Of a stretch of 64,000 nt of DNA, positions 31,874-42,505 are shown piece by piece. The notes below the pieces were generated by a model that saw only the letters and a program-made list of their open reading frames with translations, was not told the origin of the DNA and did no database searches. The stretch's first letter is position 1; each line of letters begins with the position of its first letter. The stretch is from contig NC_088716.1 of NCBI RefSeq assembly GCF_963576615.1, positions 60,358,228 to 60,422,227 on the forward strand. The letters run 5' to 3'. A program made the position numbers and the translations under genes. The DNA is from Watersipora subatra (taxonomy: Eukaryota > Bryozoa > Gymnolaemata > Cheilostomatida > Watersiporidae).

Positions 31874-34654
31874 TATATATAGATATAAATAGATATAGAT
31901 TTTTTACGCATCTATGTATATAAATTGTAACAATCTCTTCACACTTTCTAGAGAAAATAAATCGGATAGATGAGGCTGCTTTCAAGCATCTTGGAGTTGT
32001 AAAGAAGTAGTACTGTAGTGCTGTTCCTGGCGTTCTTTCTTGTACTTGTGTGTCAATTCATAGCCAGTTGGTGTAACATATGAACTGAGTAATTAGAGTT
32101 GCATCATGGTTCATCAACAATGGTTACAATCACTAAGGTCTTTAAAACTACTAGTTGCATCAAATTCAATACCAGCTGTCAGCCTGCGTGTCATTGTGCC
32201 TTTCCTGTGTAGCATAATCGTTGTTTTTTCAATGCTAACTACATAACTTTCATAGTTTCTATGGCTTTAGAAAGTATGTATTTTGAGTTTTAAAGTTACA
32301 AACAATTTTAGTAAACTTTTATAGTTTTTTTCAGCTCTGCATATGGATGCAAAAGCAAATCTAGTTTATTAATGCGAGCATAATTAGTTAATTGCATAAT
32401 AAATTTGCCAGTCATAGTTATAACATAAATGGTCTGGATATACTGAAATTAAGTAGGCCTATAGCAGATATATTAATACACACATTTTCACAATGTAGCG
32501 CACCTTTATTCAAAGAAAAGAGCAAAAAGCTTTTACCAACTCTATCGATTGGACCACCTTTCATGCTGTTGATGAAGAGATGCCTGGTTGAACTCTAATC
32601 ATTTTATTATCACTTTATCACATCTATTAATGCTGGAATCATATGATTGGAATGCATTGGTGTGCAATTTATATTTCGCGATACTACACTTTCAGTTGGG
32701 TCCATTTTCTTTTAGATACATGTAGTTTTTTTATAATTTCAGAGTTGTCTTTTCATATTTTCTGTCATTAAAAGTGATTTCCGGTTAAAATATCGCTCAT
32801 TTTCTTCAACGAAAGCGGGACTCCTACTGATTGTCCGTCGCGCTAAATAATATTAGCATAAGGTTAGGGAGCGTAAGCGATTTATTATTAACCTTACACT
32901 TGCGACAACCGCCAAGTTACCAGTTACTGACATCGGAAGGATAGATTATCTCACTGTACGGTGACATTGGTTAGGTGAGATTAATAATGTATGTTGTTAA
33001 GAAATGTCAATGTTGAAAAATTACTACAAATGATATAGATTCTTCAGTATGTACATCTGAGTTTCTCTCAATGGCATAATGTTACTGGTTACTGTAGTTT
33101 TTGTTTTAATGGTTTAATCTTTTACGTTACATCGCGTAATGATCTATCATGGTCAATAGGTGAATGTGAAACGATCATTTACAGATTTGAAATTTTAACA
33201 AACATTCCATTACGTACCAGATTTAGAGGAGAGCTAGTATATTAGGTTTGAAGAGCTCGTCGATAGCAGCAGTTAATATGGCCGACTGCTACTGATGAAA
33301 CCTTTGGGCCTATACTTTTATAGTACGGTAGTTAGGACATGAAATCTTATGGGACTATATCAAGGGGTTGGTTTAGTAGGTCAACATCACATAAAGTGGT
33401 GGGTGAGGTAGATGCCCAGCTGTAATTTAAACTATAGTCCCTTGTTCTAGACATCGGCCCAAGGATCACAACCGAACCCGTATAACAAGTCATATATATA
33501 TAGCAAAAACTTAAGATATAATTCGTTAGGAGTGCATTGATAGAAGTGGTCAGCTTTTTGGATATTTTTAACATTTGAAATGTGTCGCTTTTATTTTTCC
33601 AAATGCTTTAAATTATTTCCTTTTGGACTGTAGTGCTCACCATTCTCACGACAATTAGTATACCCAAGATTTTGTTGAATTTTTTGTTTAAAATTTGGTG
33701 AAGGGCTCACTGTTATTTTACAATGAACATAACTTTATCTGAGTAAGGAGTTTTGTTCAAAGGTTCTGCCAGTATTTGATACTGGATGCACTTGAATTCC
33801 ATAATACAATAGTGATTTGATCTCAATGCAGTTGTTAGCATTCTTGATGACGCTTACGAAAATTTATCGTGTCCTATTTCGATTGCCCATCCCTTTTATA
33901 AATGTTGTTGTTGTACACTTTCTAAGTGAATTATAACAACGATAATGTCTATATAGTTGTCGAAAATGCTTATAGATTGAACAACTTTATTTTTCATGTA
34001 GGAATTATTTCTGTGAACAACTCTTGATAGCTTGCTACGCTCGAGTAGTACCGAACAAGCAGCTCAAACTATCGTCATTATAGCTATGTAGTCAACTTTC
34101 AATTTGGCTACTGGCAAAACTTTATGCTAAGAATTATGAGATATTACTGCGCTGTTTGATTTATATAAAAAAATTTGCAGGTTTGTTTAAATTAGCTTAA
34201 GACTAATCGGAAATCTTAATGATTTTTAACTGTCAATTGTATGTGCATATCTATCAACTCTGATTGTTTTAAGAGCATGTTACCAATAGATTTAAGTTTG
34301 TTATGAGCTGCTATCAATCATTATCAATGAATCATATTATATCATTAGTGCAATGTATCAAAAGTCTGCATCAAATTATATTAACAACAATTTATGCAAG
34401 ATACTTATCCTATTTTAGCTGCACTAGAAAACACGTCAAACTCTTTAATTTTGTTAAAGGCCTATGAGCTTCTATAAAGTATTGGTAAGGTAGAAGGAGA
34501 AATTAAAAGGCTGCATTGCCATGTACCACTGTGTAAAAGACAGGCAATAGGAGAAAATTTTTTATTTAGTCTAGTCATAAATCCAAACAAAAAACTATTA
34601 CATTATGAAGTTCATAGCAAGACTTGACAGTCATTTCTATTATTAATTATTTCA
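31874..34654. other. Intergenic, no gene seen
   Basis: AT-rich unique DNA. Short open frames (for example 32392-32598 +, 33347-33574 -) lack similarity or splice context. Confidence 0.45.
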
Positions 34655-35302
34655 CCTCAATAGTCCTACAAACTATATACAATCCCCCAATAGTCCTACC
34701 AACTGTATACAATCCCTCAATAGTCCTACAAACTATATACAACCCCTCAATAGTCTACAAACTGTACAATCCCTCAATAGTCCTACCAACTATATACAAT
34801 CCCTCAATAGTCCTACCAACTATATACAATCCCTCAATAGTCCTACAAACTATATGCAACCCCTCAATAGTCTACAAACTATATACAATCTCTCAATAGT
34901 CCTACAAACTATATACAATCCCTCAATAGTCCTACAAACTATATACAATCCCTCAATAGTCCTACAAACTATATACAATCCCTCAATAGTCCTACAAACT
35001 ATATACAATCCCTCAATAGTCCTACCAACTATATACAATCCCTCAATAGTCTACAAACTATATACAATCCCTCAATAGTCCTACAAACTATATACAATCC
35101 CTCAATAGTCCTACAAACTATATACAATCCCTCAATAGTCCTACCAACTATATACAATCCCTCAATAGTCCTACAAACTATATACAACCCCTCGATAGTC
35201 CTACAAACTATACGCAACCCCTCAATAGTCTACAAACAATATACAATCCCGCAATAGTCCTACCAACTATTTACAATCCCTCAATAGTCCTACAAACTAT
35301 AT
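34655..35302. repeat. 30-bp minisatellite, about 22 copies
   Basis: The unit is CCTCAATAGTCCTACAAACT plus ATATACAATC. Some units lack one C (TAGTCTACAAA), which shifts the reading frame. The array ends one base pair group before the exon-like segment at 35314. Confidence 0.95.
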
Positions 35303-35313
35303 GCTAACTGTAG

Positions 35314-35432
35314 TGGCTGCAAAGCTGCCAAAGCTTGTATGTCTGTTGTATGATGAAGGTACATATAACCTTGCTCATGTACAAACAATTATGAGCGAAG
35401 AGTCTTTGATTGAACACTCGGGTAGTAATCAG
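35314..35432 (+). CDS. Possible isolated exon, unidentified
   Basis: Between AACTGTAG and CAG|GTATTGG, two bases and 39 codons stay open: AAKLPKLVCLLYDEGTYNLA then HVQTIMSEESLIEHSGSNQ. Base composition is more balanced than the surroundings and residue use looks protein-like. I do not recognise it. A possible partner is 37550-37579, which begins in matching phase. It could also be an unrelated open stretch beside the minisatellite. Confidence 0.28.
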
Positions 35433-35670
35433 GTATTGGAACACACTCATTCGGTCATTGATACATATTTGATTAGATTGACGCTTGTTTTTATTAGCCA
35501 ATCATTATTAATGAATTCTTGCACCATTTACTTCAGTACAGTTCTATCTGCCGACAACCCTGGGATTTCTTGGCTTATAAAGGGCTTTGCAAATAGAATT
35601 ATGACTATCACTAATCAGGTGGTTCATTGCAGATTTGCTGAAAGTTTCAATTCATAGCATTAAAACCTTA

Positions 35671-36538
35671 AAGGTTGACTTGCAACAAAATTCACATTAC
35701 AGTTATTTGGTATCAAAAGATTCACCGTGTCTTACTCTGGCGTGTTGTAGGTGCAAAACATGTGGAAATGTGATTACAAGCTCTTAAAAGCTAAAAACGA
35801 ACAGTTAATCGTAGCCATGCGAGACCGCCGTAGTTTGGATTCTCTTTCCAAAACGGCTCAAATGTGATGTAGTTGTAGGAGATGGCTTCTGTTTACACTT
35901 TTAAGCAACCTCATTCGTCGAATTATTTTCACGAATATTCTTCACGCATTCAACAAAACCATGTCTAATGTTCTTATGCGTCTGTTTTATCGTCATCGTA
36001 ATGCTGTCACTTTCAGCGCTGATATCCTATAACTGACCGTAAAAATTCATTTAATTTTTTAAACTTAGCTCAAAGGAGTACATATCATTGTCTGATAAAC
36101 ATGACGAGCCTGTTGGCCACCTGTGATAATCGAAAAATGCTGCAGAAATTAATCACGAAGTATGGGTCACATGATCAGATTACGACTAGACCAAGCCGAA
36201 ACAAAACTGTAAAGTAGTGAGTATCTATATTTGATACGGGGTCTTCGGTAAAACCCGAAGTGTTTGTCATAAACTAGTGCTACAAGAAGTTTTATATTGA
36301 GCCTTTTATTGGCCTTTAAATTCACGTGAGAACATCACGTGACAAGACAATAACCAACTGTAATGACTACGTCGGAGAAATAAACTGATTCCAATCTACG
36401 GTTGCTTTTCGCTGTTTAGCTTTTAAGAGCTTGTAATCACATTTCCACATATTTGCACCTACAACACAACAGAGTAAGACATGGTGAATCTTTTGATACC
36501 AAATAACTGTAATGTGAATTTTGTTGCAAGTCAACCTT
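35671..36538. mobile_element. TA-flanked inverted-repeat transposon, 868 bp
   Basis: The arms begin AAGGTTGACTTGCAACAAAA at the left and end with the reverse complement at the right. They stay near-identical for about 125 bp each (35671-35796 and 36415-36538). TA flanks both ends (35669-35670, 36539-36540). The interior has no transposase. Confidence 0.85.
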
Positions 36539-36717
36539 TAATGTAGATGTTGATGCTTGCATGATCAGAAACCCATTTTTTATTTGTTGTATGTTATATA
36601 TACACTAGTACCCTGGAAGTCCAGTCTGCTGGGATAGATCATCCGGTGTGGGAATAAAACACAGAGAATAACTATAAGCACAATAATTGTAACATCGTGA
36701 AAGGTGAACGATTAGTG

Positions 36718-36850
36718 CAAGGGGTGGCGTTGGGTGGCAAAGATGAATGTTGCTGGTTTCAATTCTGCACAGCGCAATCTTTTTTGCATGGACTTGGACA
36801 TTGGACTTAGTGGCTTTGGACAGACACCGTTCTTATTATAGCAAAAATTA
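36718..36850 (+). repeat. SINE-like element
   Basis: B-box-like GGTTTCAATTCTG, then GCGCAATCTTTTTTGC and a tail GACAGACACCGTTCTTATTATAG. It shares the first part with 17836-17960 and the tail with 23760-23945. Confidence 0.55.
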
Positions 36851-38897
36851 GACAAAACACATTATCCCTACATTAAATCTTGTTAAAACAATTTCCGTTC
36901 ACCGGTAGTCAACGTCTGCTTTAGTCAGCAACTTGATTTTGTGTGTGCTGGACAAGTTAAATTCTTCTCAAACATTTCGAAAGCTGAAACTAACCGCAAC
37001 ACAGTTAGTTAATAACTAGAGCATGCAAATATGAATCTAGTTCGACCTTTCTCTAATTCAACTTCCGACAAAATATTTAGTCTGTCGCTCACTTACTATG
37101 TTAATTAATATCTTGACGTAGCCCGTGGCTAATCAATACTAATGCATTGAATTACCAGCAAATCTGTTGAAGTGTGGCTCATTATTGGGGCTATTAATTT
37201 CTCTGACTCACTGAGCTCTGTCTACCTTACCTCTGACTAATTAGTACTTGCATGGTGGGCTGCCGTAGCTCAGTATCTGCGTTTGCTCACTACTACCCTC
37301 TTACTTCCCTATTTCACAATGCAATGGAATAGTGTTTAGGGCACATGTACTTAATCTATCCTGTTTGGCCATTTAACTACCTGCAGCTGACTCACGGTGC
37401 GTTTAGAGATTTTTTCATTTTATTTGATTTTGGGTTTTGAACAAAAGAAATACAATAAAAGAAATACTGGCTAAGAATGAAAGTTTCAAAACATGTTTGG
37501 TATCATTGTGCAATTTTTTGGTAAACTCACACTGTTTGTCCTTCTGCAGATTGAGGAGGAGTTGAGGAGTTGCTCTCTAGTATATTCATATGTTACCGGT
37601 CTGCATCTTTATTTAAAGAAGGGTATAACGATATTACCGGTAGTGTTCATTACGATGTCACAGATGGTTGTTGGGCCATAAAAATAACATTATTGAGAGT
37701 AGTAGCAAGATCTATTTGGAATTCCAAGATGTGGTTTGGTGTAGTAAGCTTAGAAGAACTCTTCTAGACAAATTAATCGTCAAACAATTTGATCGTCAAA
37801 CAAATTGTATGATGTGAGGGGATAATAATAGTTGGAGTTACGCTACCACATGGGAACAACACTGTATAGTCACGAAAATGTGATGGATGCCACAGCTACC
37901 TGTCAAATAGAACATTAGCAGGTGTAGTAGCGTAGATACAGTACCTATTCTGACAAACATGTGTTGACCAGTTTGCTTCAGGAGTCTCTGACCTACATAC
38001 AATATTAAAATGCCACTCGATAGGAGACACTGTACAGGGCACTTTCTGATCTCTCATTGTTTATGTTAAAGATACCCTTTAACCATAGCCTATCTTTTTG
38101 AGCCTATCTTTTCAGTCTCACGTCGAAGTGTCAGGTACATGAGCTAGTTGTTAGTTAAAACACTCTTTCAATATGACTGCCAAGGTTTTCCTGATGGAGA
38201 TGTTCACCTCTTGTAGGAAAACGTCACATTCCAGTAAGGGTAATCCTACTGCCAGAGCTTACTCAATTAGTAATATATCCGGCATGTACTACCAGTGTGA
38301 GTATGTTAAGAAGGGGAGAGTTTACTCTTCCTAAGGACAGGCTCATTAATGCAATGCTTGTGTGAACCTTCTTCATCAAAAATTGAGCTAGTTTAGATAA
38401 TGCGGCAGTTTAGCTGCATATCTGTCTGCTGGTACCCCGAGAAAACTGCAGAGTTACTCACAACGATCTAAAGACTCTCTTCTATACAATTCCTAAACAT
38501 TCACATATAGTGGGTGAGGATCATCAAGCACTGAGATTCATAAACCTGGCTAGCTGACTCATTCATGTTAACAAGAACGCGTAGATCATGCGAATTGAAT
38601 AAACGTTTGTGTACAGTCGTCCACAGTCAAATCACCCTCAGAAGTTTTTGCTGATGTTTACATCACAGCTATATTTGGTAACTATAATTTTGGTAACTTT
38701 GTTTTATCACATCTCTGGGATTTTAGCCTCCGTAGTTGCATGTATAATCAGAAAGTGAACATCTTACGAGTTCCAAAACTCTAATTTGGACACACAGTGT
38801 TTAGATAAACAAACTCATCATTGTGATAAATTCCCATGCTGCATCTGCAACCCACATGGCTGTCATACCGCTTAGATGCAGTGGAAAGCTGACTTGA
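36851..38897. other. Intergenic with a possible microexon
   Basis: Mostly unique DNA without supported genes. Exon-like pieces are 37550-37579 (listed separately) and a 17-bp stretch at 38217-38233 between CTCTTGTAG and GTAAGG; the latter is too short to judge. Confidence 0.35.
37550..37579 (+). CDS. Possible 30-bp exon, unidentified
   Basis: CCTTCTGCAG acceptor, ten codons (IEEELRSCSL), then GTATAT. In phase with the candidate exon ending at 35432. Weak evidence. Confidence 0.18.
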
Positions 38898-38988
38898 TGA
38901 GCTCAACTCTCTATCCAACTATCTCTACTCGTAGTTATAGTTGTGTTACATGTGACTCACAGTTGCCAGATACCTAGGGAGAGGCTTG
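38898..38988. repeat. 91-bp tandem duplicate, empty copy
   Basis: GAGCTCAACTCTCTATCCAA through CTAGGGAGAGGCTTG is repeated from 38989. The second copy is split by the transposon at 39025-39680 and resumes at 39681, so the first copy serves as a natural empty site. Confidence 0.8.
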
Positions 38989-39024
38989 GTGAGCTCAACT
39001 CCCTATCGAATTATCTCTTCTCAT

Positions 39025-39680
39025 TCACTATGTTTCCATGGTGCGCAGTACTGCGAAGCAGCCCCCTCCGAAGTCGAGGGGATTGTACGTTTCCATGCTG
39101 CGCAGTGGTTTTCAGCAAATACCGCAAATTAGCCAGAGAAGAGAAATTGTATAAATCGAATCGCCTGATGGAGAAATAGAATCGAGTCTTTTTTTATGAT
39201 TCTGTCGTCATACTTTTATTTACAATACACATTCACAATGTTTTACAAACCTTAACACGCTCTTTACATAGTAATATATTTTTAATTAGTATTTTTTAAG
39301 TAATATATTATTTAAACGTTAATTTAGGACTTGCCACCTATTTTTCGAAGTGTTGGCATCGATAACAAAGTCCAGGAAAGTAATTACCTCATCATCCTCG
39401 TGAATGCAGACCATAATTAAATTTATGTGGAAGAAGATCGGAAGAATAGTGAAAAAACAAGATTAGCAGGACAACCTTTGTACTAGTTTATGGCCATCGA
39501 AAAATCCGTCTCCACGGCATGAGAGCTATGCGCAGCCACTGCGCAGTCGCTGTTTCCTTGCTGCGAATTTGCACTGGCTTCGCACTGATCAGTGCGCAGT
39601 GATTTCAGTGCGAAGACGCCGTTTCCATGATTCGGAGATAGTGCAACTCCGAAGCACTGCGCATCATGGAAACATAGTGA
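39025..39680. mobile_element. Inverted-repeat transposon, copy 1 (656 bp)
   Basis: Termini TCACTATGTTTCCATGGTGC at the left and the matching GCATCATGGAAACATAGTGA at the right. The interior is AT-rich with GC-rich GCGCAGT motifs near both ends. It is about 95% like copy 2 at 40893. No coding capacity. Confidence 0.88.
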
Positions 39681-39744
39681 TAGTTATAGTCGTGTTACAG
39701 GTGACTCACAGTTGCTATATCCCTAGGTAGAGATATGGCATGTT

Positions 39745-40892
39745 TTCATGAGTTGTCTCTGAGAAGTCTGTACCAGAGTCTGCTCTCCTGACAGCTATAC
39801 CAATCAATGCACCTTTTACAAATGGTCATTAGTATAGTGCCGCTTCATATGTCTCCGGATTTAACCGCTTTGTTGTTGTTCACCAGTGGGAGGATTATCT
39901 TTAGATAAGAGAGATTCTATCATCTTGATAGTCAAATCAATATATTATTTCTCGTGGGCTTGTGTTGGCTCAAGACTGACTAGTATAAACGCGTACAAAC
40001 GGTCCATGTGGGATACGCTTGTTCGTGTCGATAGGTTTCTGAATTACATGGCATCTAACTATTATTAGTAGCATTTTTTGTCATTAGATTTTTAAAAGCC
40101 TCAAAATATTGATCATCCACATGTTTAAAATATTTCATGATTGACTTAGTATACAATGCTATTTGTAAAGGTATTTACTGGCATGCGTACTACTCACCGA
40201 TAAAAAGTTCTTTTTCTGATGAATTTATGTAATACTCTGTCTAGGTAGCTGCCTATAAAAGGTGCTTTTCAATTTTATTTTGTGAGTTCTGCACCAGCAG
40301 CTCTAATTACTATGTTATCATACTGATATGGCCTTGCCCACTCTCAGTTATAGCTCTCAGATGGATACTTTCTCTCGTTTGTTTATAGTGGTAGGGACAC
40401 TCGTGCGTGTTCTGTTCCCATCAGCATCATATTCTTAGTTCATATTATTTTGTTTGAGCAAAGCTTGTCCGCTGAGTGTAGCAACTGTAGTTTAAGATTC
40501 ATTGAAGTGTTTATAGTAGCCCTTTGTCCTATATCACCATGGCATCCTTTTCCGGTTCTTCTCTCTTACTATTGAGGGATTTGTGGTTATCAGTCTTGTT
40601 GCACACCAACATTTACCAAGCCATTTTGCAACCTTCTCATCTTTGTCAATAATAGTTAGATGTATTATTGACCAAGACTAAGCTCTAACTGTCACTCTCA
40701 GCATAACTTGTGATGAAAGTTGTCTTTCTTTGCCGTTCAGCGACTGGGGATTTCATCGCTAGCGATCAAATCGTTTGACTTTTTTCAAGTAGTTTTGGTT
40801 TACACTGCTCTAATTTAAGAATTCAATCGACTAGAATTGTGCTGCCATCTGTTTTATTTGTCTCATTTTGCTGTCAGCTCCTCATTAATCAA
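39745..40892. other. Intergenic, no gene seen
   Basis: A 60-codon open frame at 39886-40068 is not recognised. Nothing else supported. Confidence 0.4.
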
Positions 40893-41574
40893 TCACTATG
40901 TTTCCATGGTGCGCAGTACTGCGAAGCAGCCTCCTCCGAAGTCGAGGGGATTGTACGTTTCCATGCTGCGCAGTGGTTTTCAGCAAATACCGCAAATTAG
41001 CCAGAGAAGAGAAATTGTATAAATCGAATCGCCTGATGGAGAAATAGAATCGATCACGGATACCGAACGTCATAAGCAGTCTTTTTTGTTATTCTGTTGT
41101 CATTATACTTTTATTTACAATACACATTCACAAGGTTTTACAAACCTTAACACACTTTTTACATAGTAATATGTTTTTAATAAGTATTTTTAAGTAATAT
41201 ATTATTTAACCGTTAATTTAGGACTTGCCACCTATTTTTCGAAGTGTTGGCATCGATAACAAAGTCCAGGAAAGTAATCACCTTATCATCCTCGTGAATG
41301 CAGACTATAATTAAATTTATGTGAAAGAAGATCGGAAGAATAGTGAAAAAACAAGATTAGCAGAACAACCTTTGTACTAGTTTATGGCCATCGAAAAATC
41401 TGTCTCCACGGCATGAGAGCTATGCGCAGCCACTGCGCAGTCGCTGTTTCCTTGCTGCGAATTTGCACTGGCTTCGCACTGATCAGTGCGCAGTGATTTC
41501 AGTGCGAAGACGCCGTTTCCATGATTCGGAGATAGCGCAACTCCGAAGCACTGCGCATCATGGAAACATAGTGA
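40893..41574. mobile_element. Inverted-repeat transposon, copy 2 (682 bp)
   Basis: Same termini and orientation as copy 1. It contains about 26 additional bases (around 41056-41080) that copy 1 lacks. It ends about 350 bp upstream of the candidate promoter of the kinase gene. Confidence 0.88.
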
Positions 41575-41928
41575 TTTATAATCCATGCGAGTTCATGGAG
41601 GAATGTGTAACATGACGCAACTGAGTCACATTACACTCACTAATGATTGTGTCTATATTATTACTACAAGCATTGGTCAGGTTACAGCGGAGTTGATAAG
41701 AGCTTATTGCTGGTATTTTACTTATTCTATGGACTCTCAACCAGTAATTAATAACAATCTCTATTACTGCTGTTGCTGGGATATCTGGTTGTGGTAAATA
41801 TATTAAAAGTTTAGTTTTTGGATTGAGATTTTCCCTGATGAAAAACTGGCTTTATATTGTCAGCATGTGATGACCTGTCAACCTGTCATGCGATGGCAAC
41901 TTTCATGTTTCACTTTGACGAGAATCAA

Positions 41929-41936
41929 TATATAAG
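41929..41936 (+). promoter_or_regulatory. Candidate TATA box of the kinase gene
   Basis: TATATAAG followed by a G-rich GAGTGCAGTCC stretch, about 400 bp upstream of the ATG at 42333. Position and sequence suit a core promoter, but no transcript start is known. Confidence 0.35.
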
Positions 41937-42332
41937 AGTGCAGTCCTGAAATGCCACTACAACTGAGTTGGAACAGGCAAGCAATTTGCTAGTAGAGAGA
42001 AATAGCATGTTGTTTGAAAAGTTGAGATGGCATCAGTGCATCGGTTAGTGTCAATCTCTGTGTACGTTTAAGGGTTGATTTGTATGTTTTTTGCCCGCCC
42101 TTCAACTCACAGATGATTAGAGCTATCTCTCATCGGAATGCAGTAATTACAAAAGTCTCGACATTGTCAGTGGCTAGATCTAGTGGCAGCTGCTGTCAAA
42201 GCTGGTTATTGGCTTCAAGCTCATCAACTACTAAATTTAAACTACCGGCTGCGGTGCTGTTTCTCTCTCGGCTAAACCTGATTAGCAGCTAGCATTCGCT
42301 TGGAACATAACATAATTAGACCCTGGAGAGAT

Positions 42333-42505
42333 ATGGAGGCTGCATCTGTTCGGATACGACAGATACGTAGGTCAGTTCGAGAAAGGGTCAGCTCTGTTGT
42401 GGGAGGTTTGGAAGACAAGTACTATGGACCGGGAGCTAGCATTTGCCCGGAACGAAGATCATTTAGAAGTCGCTCGGGGTCACAACAATCTTTGCCTTCA
42501 CCAAG
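42333..42505 (+). CDS. TNK2: Kinase exon 1 (N-terminus)
   Basis: ATG at 42333, 57 codons plus two bases to AAG|GTATTG. Encodes [20 protein letters not shown] and a Ser/Arg-rich stretch. The spare AG joins T of the exon at 46055 to make Ser. The coding look is good, but linkage to the kinase rests on phase and lack of another partner; it could be a different gene's first exon. Confidence 0.6.

Noticed and set aside
33260..33490. Hammerhead-like CTGATGAAA near 33289
   Set aside because: No stem II and no correctly placed second GAAA; chance match to the core.
34624..35217. Open frames on both strands reading IYNPSIV and TIEGLYIV repeats
   Set aside because: They come from the 30-bp minisatellite; openness on both strands shows that it is a composition effect.
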